Under the pieces are notes generated by a model. That model had not been told where the DNA came from and did no database searches. It was given only the letters and a program-made list of their open reading frames with translations. DNA of 64,000 bases from Comamonas fluminis. Lineage in GTDB: Bacteria; Pseudomonadota; Gammaproteobacteria; Burkholderiales; Burkholderiaceae_C. The DNA lies in the NCBI RefSeq assembly GCF_019186805.1, contig NZ_CP066783.1:2865501-2929500 (forward strand), written 5' to 3'. Position numbers and translations under genes: made by a program. Positions 34,044 to 43,032 of this stretch are shown here, in pieces. The number at the start of each line of letters is the position of its first letter. Within the stretch, counting starts at the first letter, position 1.

Positions 34044-35351
34044 ATGAATTCATCTTCTTCAACCCCTGCCAACCAGGCACTGGCCCCGGTTGCCGCGCAG
34101 GATCGCGTCTTTGCCTGGCACGACCATGCCTCGCTCTGGTTCAGTCTGGGCGTGGGCCTGCTGGTCATGCAGATGGGCGCATACCTGCTGCCAGCACTCA
34201 GCCCCGGGCAGGCACTGGCCGCCATCACGCTGGGCTCTTTTGTGGGCGCGGGCCTGCTGGGCTGGGTGGGCAAGCTGGGCTGCGATAGCGGCCTGTCCAG
34301 CGCCGGGCTGATGCACAGCGTCTATGGCCGTCACTTTGCGCATCTGCCCATTGTGCTGAACATCATCCAGCTGCTGGGCTGGGGCAGCTTTGAGCTGGTG
34401 GTGATGCGCGACGCCACCGTGGCGCTGGGCAAGCAAGGCGGCAGCATGACAGCGGCCTACTGGCCCTGGCTGGCCACGTTGTTCTGGGGCGGCGTGATCC
34501 TGCTGCTGATGAGCGGCTCCATGGTCACCCTGGTGCGCCGCATCGTCTCTCGCGTGGCGCTGCCGCTGGTGATTCTCTCGCTGCTGTGGCTGAGCTGGCA
34601 GTTTCTGAGCATGGCCAGCGCCGCAGGCTTTGCATCGCTGATGAGCCGCCAGGGCGACGGCAGCATGAGCATGCTCAGCGCCATGGATCTGGTCATCGCC
34701 ATGCCTATCAGCTGGCTGCCGCTGGTGGCCGACTATGCCCGCCACGGCAAAAGCGGTAAATCAGCCCTGACCGGCGCCTGGACAGGCTTTGCCCTGGCCA
34801 ATATCTGGTGCTACTCGCTGGGCGTGCTGGTGGCGCTGACCCTGCCCAGCCAGGACCTGGTCACGGCCCTGCTGCTGGCGCAAGGCGGCCTGATTGCGCT
34901 GTCGCTGGTGCTGATCGACGAGGTGGACAATGCCTATGGCGACTCATATTCCGCCGCCATGTCGGCCCACAGCATCCTGCCCAGCTGGAGCATTCGCCGC
35001 TGGGGCCTGCTGATTGCCGCGCTGTGCACAGCCCTGGCCATGGTGCTGCCCATGCACAGCCTGGAGCCGTTTCTGCTGATTCTGAGCTCCTGCTTTGTGC
35101 CGCTGTTTGGCGTGATGCTGGGCCGCCTGGCCTTTCTGCCCCAAGGCGGCGCAGATGCGGTTCAACTGATGCAGAACGCCCCCGCCGTTCGCTGGGATGC
35201 CGTAGCCATCTGGGTGCTGGGCATTGCCTTCTATCACCTGCTGCCGTATCTGAGCACCGCCATGGGCTCGGCACTGCCTACGCTGGTGCTGACTTTTGTG
35301 GTGGCCGCTGCCACGCGCCAGTTGCAGTTGCGACCGACATCCCGCAGTTAA
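34044..35351 (+). CDS. cytX: Hydroxymethylpyrimidine transporter CytX (NCS1 family)
   Basis: 435 residues with about 12 membrane segments. An NCS1-type core: Gly-Ser-Phe-Val-Gly-Ala-Gly-Leu-Leu-Gly near TM2, Gly-Trp-Gly-Ser-Phe-Glu-Leu-Val-Val-Met in TM3, and Ser-Trp-Leu-Pro-Leu-Val-Ala-Asp-Tyr-Ala-Arg in the middle are the CytX/CodB pattern. Control by the TPP aptamer upstream marks it as a salvage importer of the thiamine pyrimidine moiety. A ribosome site GGCGGAG lies 6 bases before the start. Confidence 0.92.
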   Translation: MNSSSSTPANQALAPVAAQDRVFAWHDHASLWFSLGVGLLVMQMGAYLLPALSPGQALAAITLGSFVGAGLLGWVGKLGCDSGLSSAGLMHSVYGRHFAHLPIVLNIIQLLGWGSFELVVMRDATVALGKQGGSMTAAYWPWLATLFWGGVILLLMSGSMVTLVRRIVSRVALPLVILSLLWLSWQFLSMASAAGFASLMSRQGDGSMSMLSAMDLVIAMPISWLPLVADYARHGKSGKSALTGAWTGFALANIWCYSLGVLVALTLPSQDLVTALLLAQGGLIALSLVLIDEVDNAYGDSYSAAMSAHSILPSWSIRRWGLLIAALCTALAMVLPMHSLEPFLLILSSCFVPLFGVMLGRLAFLPQGGADAVQLMQNAPAVRWDAVAIWVLGIAFYHLLPYLSTAMGSALPTLVLTFVVAAATRQLQLRPTSRS

Positions 35352-35563
35352 AACAATGCCTGCCACAATGCCCGTCGCACCTCATTCTGAAATATGAGAT
35401 GCGATGGCCTTGATGATTTGAAAAATCAAAATACCCAATTTCAGTGATTCCCAATCGAAACAGCAATCGCTCTAATCGGTAAAGAAGCTGTATCGCATGC
35501 AGTGCCCCGTCACTACTGGGTAAGAAATTCACTTCTTCTTCTACTAACGACGAGGAGGCTTTG
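35352..35563. other. Non-coding gap before the poly-G lipoprotein gene
   Basis: Lower GC than the surroundings. Contains a weak stem CGCACCTCAT/ATGAGATGCG (about 35378-35405) after cytX, without a T-run. Presumed promoter of the lipoprotein gene; no clear hexamers. Confidence 0.35.
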
Positions 35564-37217
35564 ATGACTCAACAACGCATTTGGCACCGTGCCGCACAAA
35601 TTGGCATCTGCGTTTTATGGCTAGGTCTCACTGGATGCGGGGGCGGTGGGGGGAGGATCCAGCAACACTCCAACACCTCCTGCTCCCCCTACAGTCTCCA
35701 AACTCTCAGGGACTGTCACATACGACTCCGTTCCAGCGACACAAAATGGCCTGGACTATGCATCCACCAAGAAACTACCGGTGCGAGGAGCTGTCGTTGA
35801 AGCTTACGATGCCTCAGACTCCGTGCTTGCTAGCACCCACACTGACGAAACAGGGGCTTATCAGCTGGAGTTAAAACCAGGGAGCCAGGTAAAGATCCGC
35901 GTACAGGCGCGACTGCTACAGACCGGATCTTGGGACGTGGCCGTGCGCGACAACACTGCGCCAGCCTATGCAATAAAGCCAGATACCGCTCCAGTCTATG
36001 CATTAGTCAGCTCTTCCCAAAACATGGATGAAGCCAGCAAGGTCCTTAACCTGCACGCAGCCTCCGGCTGGCTGAACGGCAAGTATGCGGCTGCACGCAG
36101 TGCAGCCCCATTTTCAATACTGGATCAAGCCTATACAGCAATGCAAAAATTCAGGCAAGAGGTTCCTGATCTTCAATTTCCTGCACTGAATATTTACTGG
36201 AGCATTAACAATGGACCAAGCGACGGGAAAAAATCAGATGGAGATATTGAAACCAGTCACTGGAGTTCAGATGCATCTGACGAGGGCCTCTATATTCTCG
36301 GCAAGGCCAACTCAGATACGGATGAGTTTGACACAGGGGTGATCGTACATGAATGGGGTCATTATTTTGAAAGCAAGCTTTCTCGTTCCGACCATATAGG
36401 CGGGAGTCATGGAGCCCCGGAAGATTCTGTAGACCCTCTGGATATGCGCGTTTCGTGGGGGGAAGGCTGGGGTAACGGCCTAGCCGGCGTCATTCGTAGC
36501 GACCCCATTTATATAGACACTATGGGAACGGCGCAAAAAAGCCTTGGAGTTTACATGGATGTCGCCCAGTTCCCGACATCAACTGATGATCGCAGCTGGT
36601 ATAGCGAACCCTCTGTGCAATATTTCGTCTACCAAATTGCTCAAAATCCTGGTGGGTGGGTTGCAACTGTACGTACCATGCTCAATGAACAACGAGTCAC
36701 ACCCGCCTATACCAGCATCTTCACATTTGCAGCAGGTTTGAAAAACCACCTTCCAACCAGCTCCTTTGCAGCAGTAAATGCCTTGCTGGACAGCATCAAC
36801 ACACCCCGACTTGAAGCTGTAGACCCCTGGGCAAATTCTGCCTTCTACCAAACACCAACCCGAAATGGGCAACAGCCAGTCTATATTTCATTGAATACCA
36901 GTCCCGTCGAAGTTTGTGTTTCTAATTCATACTCATATCCAGAGGAAGAAAACAAGCTTGATCAATTCCGTTTCCTGCGCTTGGCAATTGCAGAAAAAGG
37001 GAAATATCGTATTGACATGCATCCCTCCGGAATTGCGCTTCCAAATTCTGAGCATGGAATTATTTTCTCCAACGGAGACGTGGACAATAATTTATCGATC
37101 ACTCGAGATTTTGATAAAGGTGATCATCGAATGGTTTTCTCAGACGGGCTGATTCTCCAGGGAGATTCCAGCAAAAAATTCAATTCCTGCTACATGATTC
37201 AAGCGAACAAGGAGTAA
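35564..37217 (+). CDS. Zinc-metalloprotease-like lipoprotein, frame broken at a G6 tract
   Basis: A lipoprotein leader starts at 35564 after GAGGAGG and reaches the lipobox Leu-Thr-Gly-Cys followed by Gly residues. The frame then leaves the main coding frame at the run of six G at 35648-35653. From GTG at 35646 the other frame runs 523 residues to 37217 and begins Gly-Gly-Gly-Ser-Ser-Asn-Thr-Pro, exactly what should follow a lipobox. Removing one G would fuse both parts. The mature part has a carboxypeptidase-regulatory-like beta domain (about 15-100, GTG numbering), the zinc motif His-Glu-Trp-Gly-His (235-239) and Ser-Trp-Gly-Glu-Gly-Trp-Gly-Asn with a possible third ligand Glu273. AT-richer than neighbours. 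Either phase-variable or a sequencing slip. Confidence 0.7.
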
Positions 37218-37222
37218 ATATT

Positions 37223-37756
37223 ATGAAACACTCCATTTCATCCTCCCGCTTTTTCACGATTACCGCCTTCGCCATAGTTTCCACGGCACTTCCAGCCTGC
37301 GCACATGAACCTGGCCCTGCGAATGTGGGGGCATCCTCCTCAAAGATCGCCCCTGCACCACGAAGCAAACCTGGAAGCTTGATTTCCATCACGACACCTA
37401 CCTCACGCCAGACTGTCTCTGTCGGCCCCATGGTGGTGCACTTGAAGCTCCAGGCTGCGCCCAACATAAAGGAAGTGAGCCTGGCTTACGAGGCAGAGGG
37501 GCAGGTGCGCATCGATGCAACAGCCCCATCTCGCGTCCAACTTGACGGTATGGGCCAAGCAACCGTTGATGTTCCTGTGACCATCATGTCCAAAGGACTT
37601 CACTACGTGAATGTTCTGGCCCAAGCCAACGGGCGTGCCACCGCCTATTCGGTGCGGCTGGACACCGGGGGAAACAGCAGGCTTCAGAAAAGCAGCGCGC
37701 CCCTCTCTCACGGCGAGTTTATTGAAATGCCTGCCCAGGAGTCGCAAGGGCAGTAA
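37223..37756 (+). CDS. Putative lipoprotein partner of the metalloprotease-like gene
   Basis: 177 residues. The signal peptide has the lipobox Leu-Pro-Ala-Cys at about residue 27. The mature part is a single beta-rich domain (blocks such as Ile-Ser-Ile-Thr-Thr-Pro-Thr-Ser-Arg-Gln-Thr-Val-Ser-Val-Gly and Ala-Thr-Val-Asp-Val-Pro-Val-Thr). It begins 5 bp after the metalloprotease stop and has a ribosome-site-like AAGGAG, so the two form an operon. No family recognised; chaperone, inhibitor or substrate of the protease are possibilities. Confidence 0.65.
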   Translation: MKHSISSSRFFTITAFAIVSTALPACAHEPGPANVGASSSKIAPAPRSKPGSLISITTPTSRQTVSVGPMVVHLKLQAAPNIKEVSLAYEAEGQVRIDATAPSRVQLDGMGQATVDVPVTIMSKGLHYVNVLAQANGRATAYSVRLDTGGNSRLQKSSAPLSHGEFIEMPAQESQGQ

Positions 37757-37866
37757 TACCGTACCGGCAATCGTGACAGCTGCATGACCTGAGTAGGTCA
37801 TGCACTCTCCTGTCAGCTTTCTACAGGAACTATAGCTAACCACGCAAGTCTGACGCGGGGTAGAGC

Positions 37867-38376
37867 ATGTTTTTATGGAAGAAAAGGAGAATCTGCCTCG
37901 TGCCTTGTCAACAACGCCGCACAGCCCTCTGGATCAGCGCCGCCGCCGTCGCGCTGACCGTTATCACCAGCAGCCTGCTGCCCGTCGCCGCTCAGGCACA
38001 GGAGTACGTCAGCATCAAAGGCAATAGCGTCAACGTACGCGAAAAGCCCACCACCCGCTCATCCACTCTGTGGGAGCTGAGCAAGGGCTATCCGCTACAA
38101 ATCGTCAAACGCCAAGGCCAGTGGCTGCGCGTCAAGGACTATGAAGCCACGCTGGGCTGGGTTCACGCCCCGCTGACCGCCAAGAACCCGCACATGGTGG
38201 TGACAGCGCGCACCGCCAATCTGCGCTCTGGCCCCGGCCAAAAGCATGGCCGCGTGGGCAAGCTGGAGCAGTACGAAATTGTACAGACGCTGAAAAAACA
38301 AGGCAGCTGGGCCCAGGTGCAGCGCAGCAGCGGCCAAAGCGGCTGGGTGGCCCAAAGTCTGGTCTGGGGCTGGTAA
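37867..38376 (+). CDS. Secreted bacterial SH3-domain protein
   Basis: 169 residues. A long basic N-terminus leads to a hydrophobic signal segment (about 22-44) ending Ala-Gln-Ala. Two bacterial SH3 domains follow: Asn-Ser-Val-Asn-Val-Arg-Glu-Lys-Pro about 52-60 and Thr-Ala-Asn-Leu-Arg-Ser-Gly-Pro-Gly about 116-124. Such domains bind cell-wall peptides or act as targeting modules. A start inside the frame at about residue 12 (GTG) is also possible. Own unit, with a terminator between it and thiD. Confidence 0.8.
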   Translation: MFLWKKRRICLVPCQQRRTALWISAAAVALTVITSSLLPVAAQAQEYVSIKGNSVNVREKPTTRSSTLWELSKGYPLQIVKRQGQWLRVKDYEATLGWVHAPLTAKNPHMVVTARTANLRSGPGQKHGRVGKLEQYEIVQTLKKQGSWAQVQRSSGQSGWVAQSLVWGW

Positions 38377-38392
38377 AGGACCACAACAACGC

Positions 38393-38418
38393 AAAAGGCC
38401 TGCATTGCAGGCCTTTTT
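38393..38418 (+). terminator. Bidirectional terminator
   Basis: AAAAGGCCTGC, ATT, GCAGGCCTTTTT: long perfect stem between the SH3 gene and the converging thiD. Confidence 0.9.
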
Positions 38419-38437
38419 GCTGTCAGCGCTGTGCAGA

Positions 38438-39310
38438 TCAGCCCTGCACAATCAGCTGCGCACGCGGAGCATAGCCGTGGTTCAGCGGGCCATGGCCCTG
38501 GCCGGTGTACACATCGGCCCCGGCTTCAATCGCACCCAGAATGTACTGACGGGCCTGCGCCACCGCTTCGGGCAGCGCCAGCCCTTGCGCTAGGTAGGAC
38601 GCAATGGCCGACGAGAGCGTGCAGCCCGTGCCATGGCCGTTGTGCGTGGCAATACGCTGCGATTGCAGGCGCAGATAGTCAGCCGCCGCCTGGCCTTGCT
38701 GGCCCAGCACATCCATGACCACATCGCCATTCAGATGCCCGCCCTTGAGCAGCACGGCGGGCGCGCCCATAGCCAGAAGATCGGCCACGGCCGCATCCAG
38801 CGCCGGAATGCCATCAATGCCCCGGCCCAGCAGCAAAGCGGCTTCATCCAGGTTGGGCGTAATCACTGTCGCCAGCGGAAACAGCTCATTGACCAGTGCC
38901 TGCGCCGTTTCGGGAACAATCAAACGGTCGCCGCTGGTGGCCACCATCACAGGGTCCAGCACCACGTTCTTCAGGCTGTGACGACGAATGGCATCGGCCA
39001 CCACGCTCACCACCTCCGGCGTGGCCAGCATGCCGATCTTGACGGCGTCCACGCCAATATCTTCCACCACGGCATCAATCTGGCCGCGCACCGTATCGAG
39101 GGGAATGCTGTGAATGCCGCTCACGCCCAGCGTGTTCTGCACCGTAATGGCGGTGATGGCCGTCATGCCGTAGCAGCCCAGTGCCGCGCAGGTCTTGAGG
39201 TCGGCCTGAATGCCAGCGCCGCCGCCGCTGTCCGAGCCAGCAATGGAGAGAACGCGCGCATAGCGTTTTTTCGCTGCGGCAGAGGTGGGGGAAGAAGCAG
39301 TCACTGTCAT
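38438..39310 (-). CDS. thiD: Hydroxymethylpyrimidine/phosphomethylpyrimidine kinase ThiD
   Basis: 290 residues, ribokinase fold. Ile-Ala-Gly-Ser-Asp-Ser-Gly-Gly-Gly-Ala-Gly-Ile-Gln-Ala-Asp near the N-terminus, Asp-Pro-Val-Met-Val-Ala-Thr-Ser-Gly in the middle, and Gly-Thr-Gly-Cys-Thr-Leu-Ser-Ser-Ala-Ile-Ala with the anion hole near 220-230 are ThiD signatures. It phosphorylates HMP twice to HMP-PP for ThiE. A 15-residue N-terminal extension precedes the fold. It is on the opposite strand to the thiO operon, 251 bp away, and has no TPP aptamer of its own that can be seen. Confidence 0.94.
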   Translation of the reverse strand: MTVTASSPTSAAAKKRYARVLSIAGSDSGGGAGIQADLKTCAALGCYGMTAITAITVQNTLGVSGIHSIPLDTVRGQIDAVVEDIGVDAVKIGMLATPEVVSVVADAIRRHSLKNVVLDPVMVATSGDRLIVPETAQALVNELFPLATVITPNLDEAALLLGRGIDGIPALDAAVADLLAMGAPAVLLKGGHLNGDVVMDVLGQQGQAAADYLRLQSQRIATHNGHGTGCTLSSAIASYLAQGLALPEAVAQARQYILGAIEAGADVYTGQGHGPLNHGYAPRAQLIVQG

Positions 39311-39384
39311 GGCTAAAAATTATCGCCCATGCGCATAGTCAATACACAGTGTTTGCGGTTGTGCTGTAATGCCTGACGGACGAA

Positions 39385-39486
39385 ACAGGGGTGTCCCGCA
39401 GGCAAAACAGCCTGTGCGGACTGAGAAACACCCTGGGGCAATGCCCTTGCACCCGATCCAGGTCATGCTGGCGTGGGGAGTTTCAC
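39385..39486 (+). promoter_or_regulatory. TPP riboswitch upstream of the thiO-thiS-thiG-thiE operon
   Basis: GGGGTGTCCCGC, an elongated stem (GCAGGC/GCCTGT), CTGAGA (39421-39426), CACCCGATCC and GGCGTGGGGAG. The arrangement matches the Thi-box, with a short inserted hairpin GGGGCAATGCCC before CACCCGATC, and CCGAT where CUGAU is usual. It regulates the gene at 39562 and the genes downstream. Confidence 0.9.
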
Positions 39487-39561
39487 AAGCTGCAAAGGCA
39501 TGCCACGTTTTGTCCTGCATATGACCATGGGCCATGTGCACGGCTGAAAAACGATTTGCAT

Positions 39562-40656
39562 ATGTCACTGCTACAAGCTTCTTCCAAGATCGCCATTCTG
39601 GGCGGCGGCCTCATGGGCCGTCTGCTGTCACTGGCGCTGGCCCAGCGCGGTCACAAGATTGATCTCTACGACGCCCACGGCCCCGAAGGCGATGGCGCTG
39701 CCGCACGTGTGGCCGCCGCCATGCTGGCCCCGCTGGCCGAATCCGCCATTACCGAGCCCGGCGTGGTGCGCATGGGGCAGCACGCCCTCACCCGCTGGCC
39801 TGAGCTGATTGGCCAGCTCGACCAGCATGTGTTTTTGCAGCAAAACGGCACGCTGATTCTCTGGCACCGCCAGGACCAGCCCGATGCCGCCCGCTTCTTT
39901 GGCCTGCTGGAGAAAAACCGCCGCATCAACCCCAGCCTGCCCGCCATGGAAGAAAAGACGGGGGCTGATCTGCACGCCTGTGAGCCCGCGCTGCAAGGCC
40001 GCTTCAACCAGGCCGTGTACCTGCCCGGCGAGGGCCAGCTGGACAACCGCCAGTTGCTGGCCGCGCTGGTGGACAAGCTCACCACTTTAGGCGTGAACCT
40101 GCACTGGCACAGCCCGCGCGAGATCAGTGATTTCCGCCCCGGCGAGGCTGACCAGCCCGATTTTGTCTTTGACTGCCGTGGTCTGGGTGCGCGCACCCAG
40201 TGGAAGGATTTGCGCGGCATTCGCGGAGAAGTGGTGCGCATTCATGCGCCTGAAGTGACGCTGGCTCGCCCCACGCGATTGATTCACCCTCGCTACCCCA
40301 TCTATATCGCGCCCAAGGAAGATCACCTCTTTGTGATTGGCGCGACCGAGATCGAATCCGACGATATGTCGCCCGCCAGCGTGCGCTCGACACTGGAGCT
40401 GCTGTCTGCCGCCTACACCGTGCACTCCGGCTTTGCCGAGGGCCGGATTGTGGAGATTGCCACCCAGTGCCGCCCCACCCTGCCCGATAATCTGCCCGCC
40501 GTGCGCCTGCTGGCCCCGCGCGTCATGGAAGTCAACGGTCTGTACCGCCACGGCTTCATGATCTCGCCCGCCATGCTGGATGTGGTGCTGGAGCTGATCG
40601 ACCACAATGACTCGCCACTGGCCCGCGAGTTTGACGTTGCCATTCACCGCGCCTGA
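39562..40656 (+). CDS. thiO: Glycine oxidase-like FAD enzyme ThiO
   Basis: 364 residues. FAD-binding motif Ile-Leu-Gly-Gly-Gly-Leu-Met-Gly near 12-19, and a second nucleotide contact Gly-Leu-Tyr-Arg-His-Gly-Phe-Met-Ile-Ser-Pro-Ala near the C-terminus, as in glycine oxidases. It makes dehydroglycine for the thiazole ring. The ATG at 39562 is placed after the TPP aptamer; the open frame further upstream runs through the riboswitch and is rejected. First gene of the thiazole operon. Confidence 0.92.
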   Translation: MSLLQASSKIAILGGGLMGRLLSLALAQRGHKIDLYDAHGPEGDGAAARVAAAMLAPLAESAITEPGVVRMGQHALTRWPELIGQLDQHVFLQQNGTLILWHRQDQPDAARFFGLLEKNRRINPSLPAMEEKTGADLHACEPALQGRFNQAVYLPGEGQLDNRQLLAALVDKLTTLGVNLHWHSPREISDFRPGEADQPDFVFDCRGLGARTQWKDLRGIRGEVVRIHAPEVTLARPTRLIHPRYPIYIAPKEDHLFVIGATEIESDDMSPASVRSTLELLSAAYTVHSGFAEGRIVEIATQCRPTLPDNLPAVRLLAPRVMEVNGLYRHGFMISPAMLDVVLELIDHNDSPLAREFDVAIHRA

Positions 40657-40762
40657 TGCACGAGCCTGAACTTTGGCGCACAGCACTTGCACCCGCAGCG
40701 CGCACAAGCAGCCCCGCGCGGCGGTTTAAGTTAGCACCAGCCTATTTTTCTGCTTTGAAGCC

Positions 40763-40960
40763 ATGAAGATCACCCTCAACCAGAACGCCACCGAACTGCC
40801 AGCCAGCGCCACCGTCGCCGATGCGCTGGCACAGATGCAGGCCAAGCCCCCCTTTGCCGTGGCGGTGAACACCGTGTTTGTGCCCAAAAGCCAGTACACG
40901 GCCCATGTGTTGAATGAGGGTGACAAGGTGGAAGTTATCTCGCCCGTAACAGGAGGGTAA
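40763..40960 (+). CDS. thiS: Sulfur carrier protein ThiS
   Basis: 65 residues, ubiquitin-like fold. Ends in Gly-Gly, the C-terminus that is adenylated and thiocarboxylated. Pattern Asn-Gln-Asn-Ala-Thr-Glu-Leu-Pro and Gly-Asp-Lys-Val-Glu-Val-Ile-Ser-Pro-Val-Thr-Gly-Gly. Delivers sulfur to ThiG. thiF/thiI are not in the window. Confidence 0.95.
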   Translation: MKITLNQNATELPASATVADALAQMQAKPPFAVAVNTVFVPKSQYTAHVLNEGDKVEVISPVTGG

Positions 40961-41035
40961 CCCCCTGTGGCACTGCGTGCCTTCCCCCAAGGGGGACGAT
41001 GCCTTCGCCGCGAGGCGGCTCTTGCTCGGCATCCT
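40961..41035 (+). repeat. Dispersed GC-rich repeat, family B (copy 3), inside the thi operon
   Basis: ACCCCCTGTGGCACTGCGTG, CCTTCCCCCAAGGGGGACGA and TTCGCCGCGAGGCGGCTC, then TTGCTCGG. It fills the 151-bp gap between thiS and thiG, where it could form a strong RNA hairpin. Confidence 0.78.
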
Positions 41036-41111
41036 TAGCTTGAATCACGCTCACTAGATAGTCCGTGCACTGCTTCGCTACTTGTGAAGCACACAAAAAC
41101 ATAGACAAGAC

Positions 41112-41924
41112 ATGAATACAAAAACTACCGACGACGCCCTGGTTCTCTACGGCCAACGCTTTGAAAGCCGCTTGCTGCTGGGCACTTCGCGCTATCCCTC
41201 GCCTGCCATTCTGGAAGCGGCTGTTGGGCGCTCCAAGCCCGCGATGGTGACAGCATCCCTGCGCCGCCAGGGCAGCAATGCCGCCGATGCCGCTGAAAAC
41301 GGCGCCAGCTTCTGGGAGCTGCTGCGCAAGCTCAACGTGCCCGTGCTGCCCAACACCGCAGGCTGCATGACCATTCAGGAGGCCGTGACCACCGCCCAGA
41401 TGGCGCGTGAAGTGTTTGACACACCCTGGATCAAGCTGGAGTTGATTGGCGACGACTACACCCTGCAGCCCGACACGCTGAACCTGGTCGAAGCCGCTTC
41501 CATCCTTATCAAGGACGGCTTTCAGGTGCTGCCCTACACCACCTATGACCTGGTGCTGTGCCAGAAACTGGTGGACGTGGGCTGCCAGGCCGTCATGCCC
41601 TGGGCTGCGCCCATTGGCACAGGCCGTGGCCCCGTCAACCCCTATGCCATGAAGATGCTGCGCGAGCGCCTGAACGTGCCGCTGATTGTGGATGCGGGTC
41701 TGGGCCTGCCATCGCACGCCTGCACCGTGATGGAATGGGGCTATGACGCCGTGCTGCTGAACACCGCCGTAGCCCTGTCTGAAGACCCCGTAGCCATGGC
41801 CGGTGCGTTCTCTGACGCCGTCAACGCCGGCCACGCCGCCTATCGCGCAGGCGCCATGACCGAGCAGACCGCTGCCCAGCCCAGCACCCCCGTGCTGGGC
41901 ACCCCTTTCTGGCACCAGGAGTAA
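41112..41924 (+). CDS. thiG: Thiazole synthase ThiG
   Basis: 270 residues, TIM barrel. Leu-Leu-Gly-Thr-Ser-Arg-Tyr-Pro-Ser near the start, the Schiff-base Lys in Trp-Ile-Lys-Leu-Glu-Leu-Ile-Gly-Asp-Asp about 116, and Trp-Ala-Ala-Pro-Ile-Gly-Thr-Gly-Arg-Gly-Pro-Val-Asn at the phosphate site. Makes the thiazole phosphate from DXP, dehydroglycine and ThiS thiocarboxylate. Confidence 0.95.
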   Translation: MNTKTTDDALVLYGQRFESRLLLGTSRYPSPAILEAAVGRSKPAMVTASLRRQGSNAADAAENGASFWELLRKLNVPVLPNTAGCMTIQEAVTTAQMAREVFDTPWIKLELIGDDYTLQPDTLNLVEAASILIKDGFQVLPYTTYDLVLCQKLVDVGCQAVMPWAAPIGTGRGPVNPYAMKMLRERLNVPLIVDAGLGLPSHACTVMEWGYDAVLLNTAVALSEDPVAMAGAFSDAVNAGHAAYRAGAMTEQTAAQPSTPVLGTPFWHQE

Positions 41925-41931
41925 AACCACC

Positions 41932-42870
41932 ATGGACACCGCAGAAATTCAGGCACTGGCACAAGCCATTGTTCACCAGCATGGCGCCACCTTTGGCGCG
42001 CAGCTGCACCACGATGCCAACTCGGTCGAGCTGACACCCCAGCCCGTGCCGCCCGCCATGCGCCACGAGCCCGCATATCTGGCGGCGCTACAGGCCTGCA
42101 GCAGCCTGGGTTTTATTGCGGTGGATGCCGAATGCCTGGCTCAGGCTTGGCAGCGCCAGAGCGAGCACACCAACCAGTTCGACGTCACGCACTGGCCCGA
42201 TGAGCCCCGCGACTTTGGCCTGAGCGGCGCAGACCCCGCACAAGCCTTTGCCCACTGCCCACGTGACTTGGGCCTGTACGGCGTGCTGCCTACGGCTGAA
42301 TGGGTGGGCCGCATGGCCCGCGCTGGTGTGCCCACAGTGCAACTGCGCTTCAAGTCGGATGACAAGGCCGCCGTGGCCGTAGAGGTCAAAGCCGCGGTCG
42401 AAGCCGTCAAGGGCACGAACGCGCGCCTTTTCATCAACGATCACTGGCAGGCCGCGCTGAATGCGGGCGCCTACGGCATTCACGTCGGTCAGGAAGATCT
42501 GGATGTGATCGGCCACCGGGATCTGGAAACGATTCGCACCTCTGGCACACGCTTTGGTGTCTCTACCCACGGCTATGCTGAAATGGTGCGCGCCCATGCG
42601 GTGCAACCCAGCTATATCGCGCTGGGTGCGGTCTTCCCCACCACGCTCAAAAAAATGGCCACCGCCCCGCAAGGCCTGTCGCGCCTGGCGGCCTATGTGC
42701 GCCTGATGAAGCAATACCCACTGGTGGCTATTGGCGGTATCTCTGCAGACCTCTTCCCTTCCGTGCGTGCCACTGGCGTGGGTTCGGTGGCCGTGGTCCG
42801 GGCTCTGGTCAACGCACCAGACCCAGAGGCGGCTGCGCATGCGCTGATTGCCCGTATGAATCAAGCCTGA
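41932..42870 (+). CDS. thiE: Thiamine-phosphate synthase ThiE with an N-terminal extension
   Basis: 312 residues against about 200-220 for a standard ThiE. The TIM-barrel synthase begins near residue 110 (Leu-Gly-Leu-Tyr-Gly-Val-Leu-Pro) and has Gln-Leu-Arg-Phe-Lys, Asn-Asp-His-Trp, His-Val-Gly-Gln-Glu-Asp, Gly-Val-Ser-Thr-His-Gly-Tyr and Ala-Ile-Gly-Gly-Ile. The first 100 residues are extra and not recognised. 7 bp after thiG, end of the operon. Couples HMP-PP and thiazole phosphate. Confidence 0.92.
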   Translation: MDTAEIQALAQAIVHQHGATFGAQLHHDANSVELTPQPVPPAMRHEPAYLAALQACSSLGFIAVDAECLAQAWQRQSEHTNQFDVTHWPDEPRDFGLSGADPAQAFAHCPRDLGLYGVLPTAEWVGRMARAGVPTVQLRFKSDDKAAVAVEVKAAVEAVKGTNARLFINDHWQAALNAGAYGIHVGQEDLDVIGHRDLETIRTSGTRFGVSTHGYAEMVRAHAVQPSYIALGAVFPTTLKKMATAPQGLSRLAAYVRLMKQYPLVAIGGISADLFPSVRATGVGSVAVVRALVNAPDPEAAAHALIARMNQA

Positions 42871-42910
42871 AGCGCCTCATATCCTTTCAAACATTGCGCA
42901 AACTGCTATC

Positions 42911-42940
42911 AAAAAAGGACTACTTCAGAGTCCTTTTTTG
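42911..42940 (+). terminator. Rho-independent terminator of the thi operon
   Basis: AAAAAAGGACT, loop, AGTCCTTTTTT. A partial family-A repeat (CTGCTATCAAAA) immediately precedes it. Confidence 0.85.
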
Positions 42941-43032
42941 CTTTGCGCCTTTAAGGCCTGCGCAGGTTCAGGCAGAAAGCCCTCTCGGACTCACTCAACG
43001 CTAAGCAGGCCCGAGGAAACGGAATCCATCGC

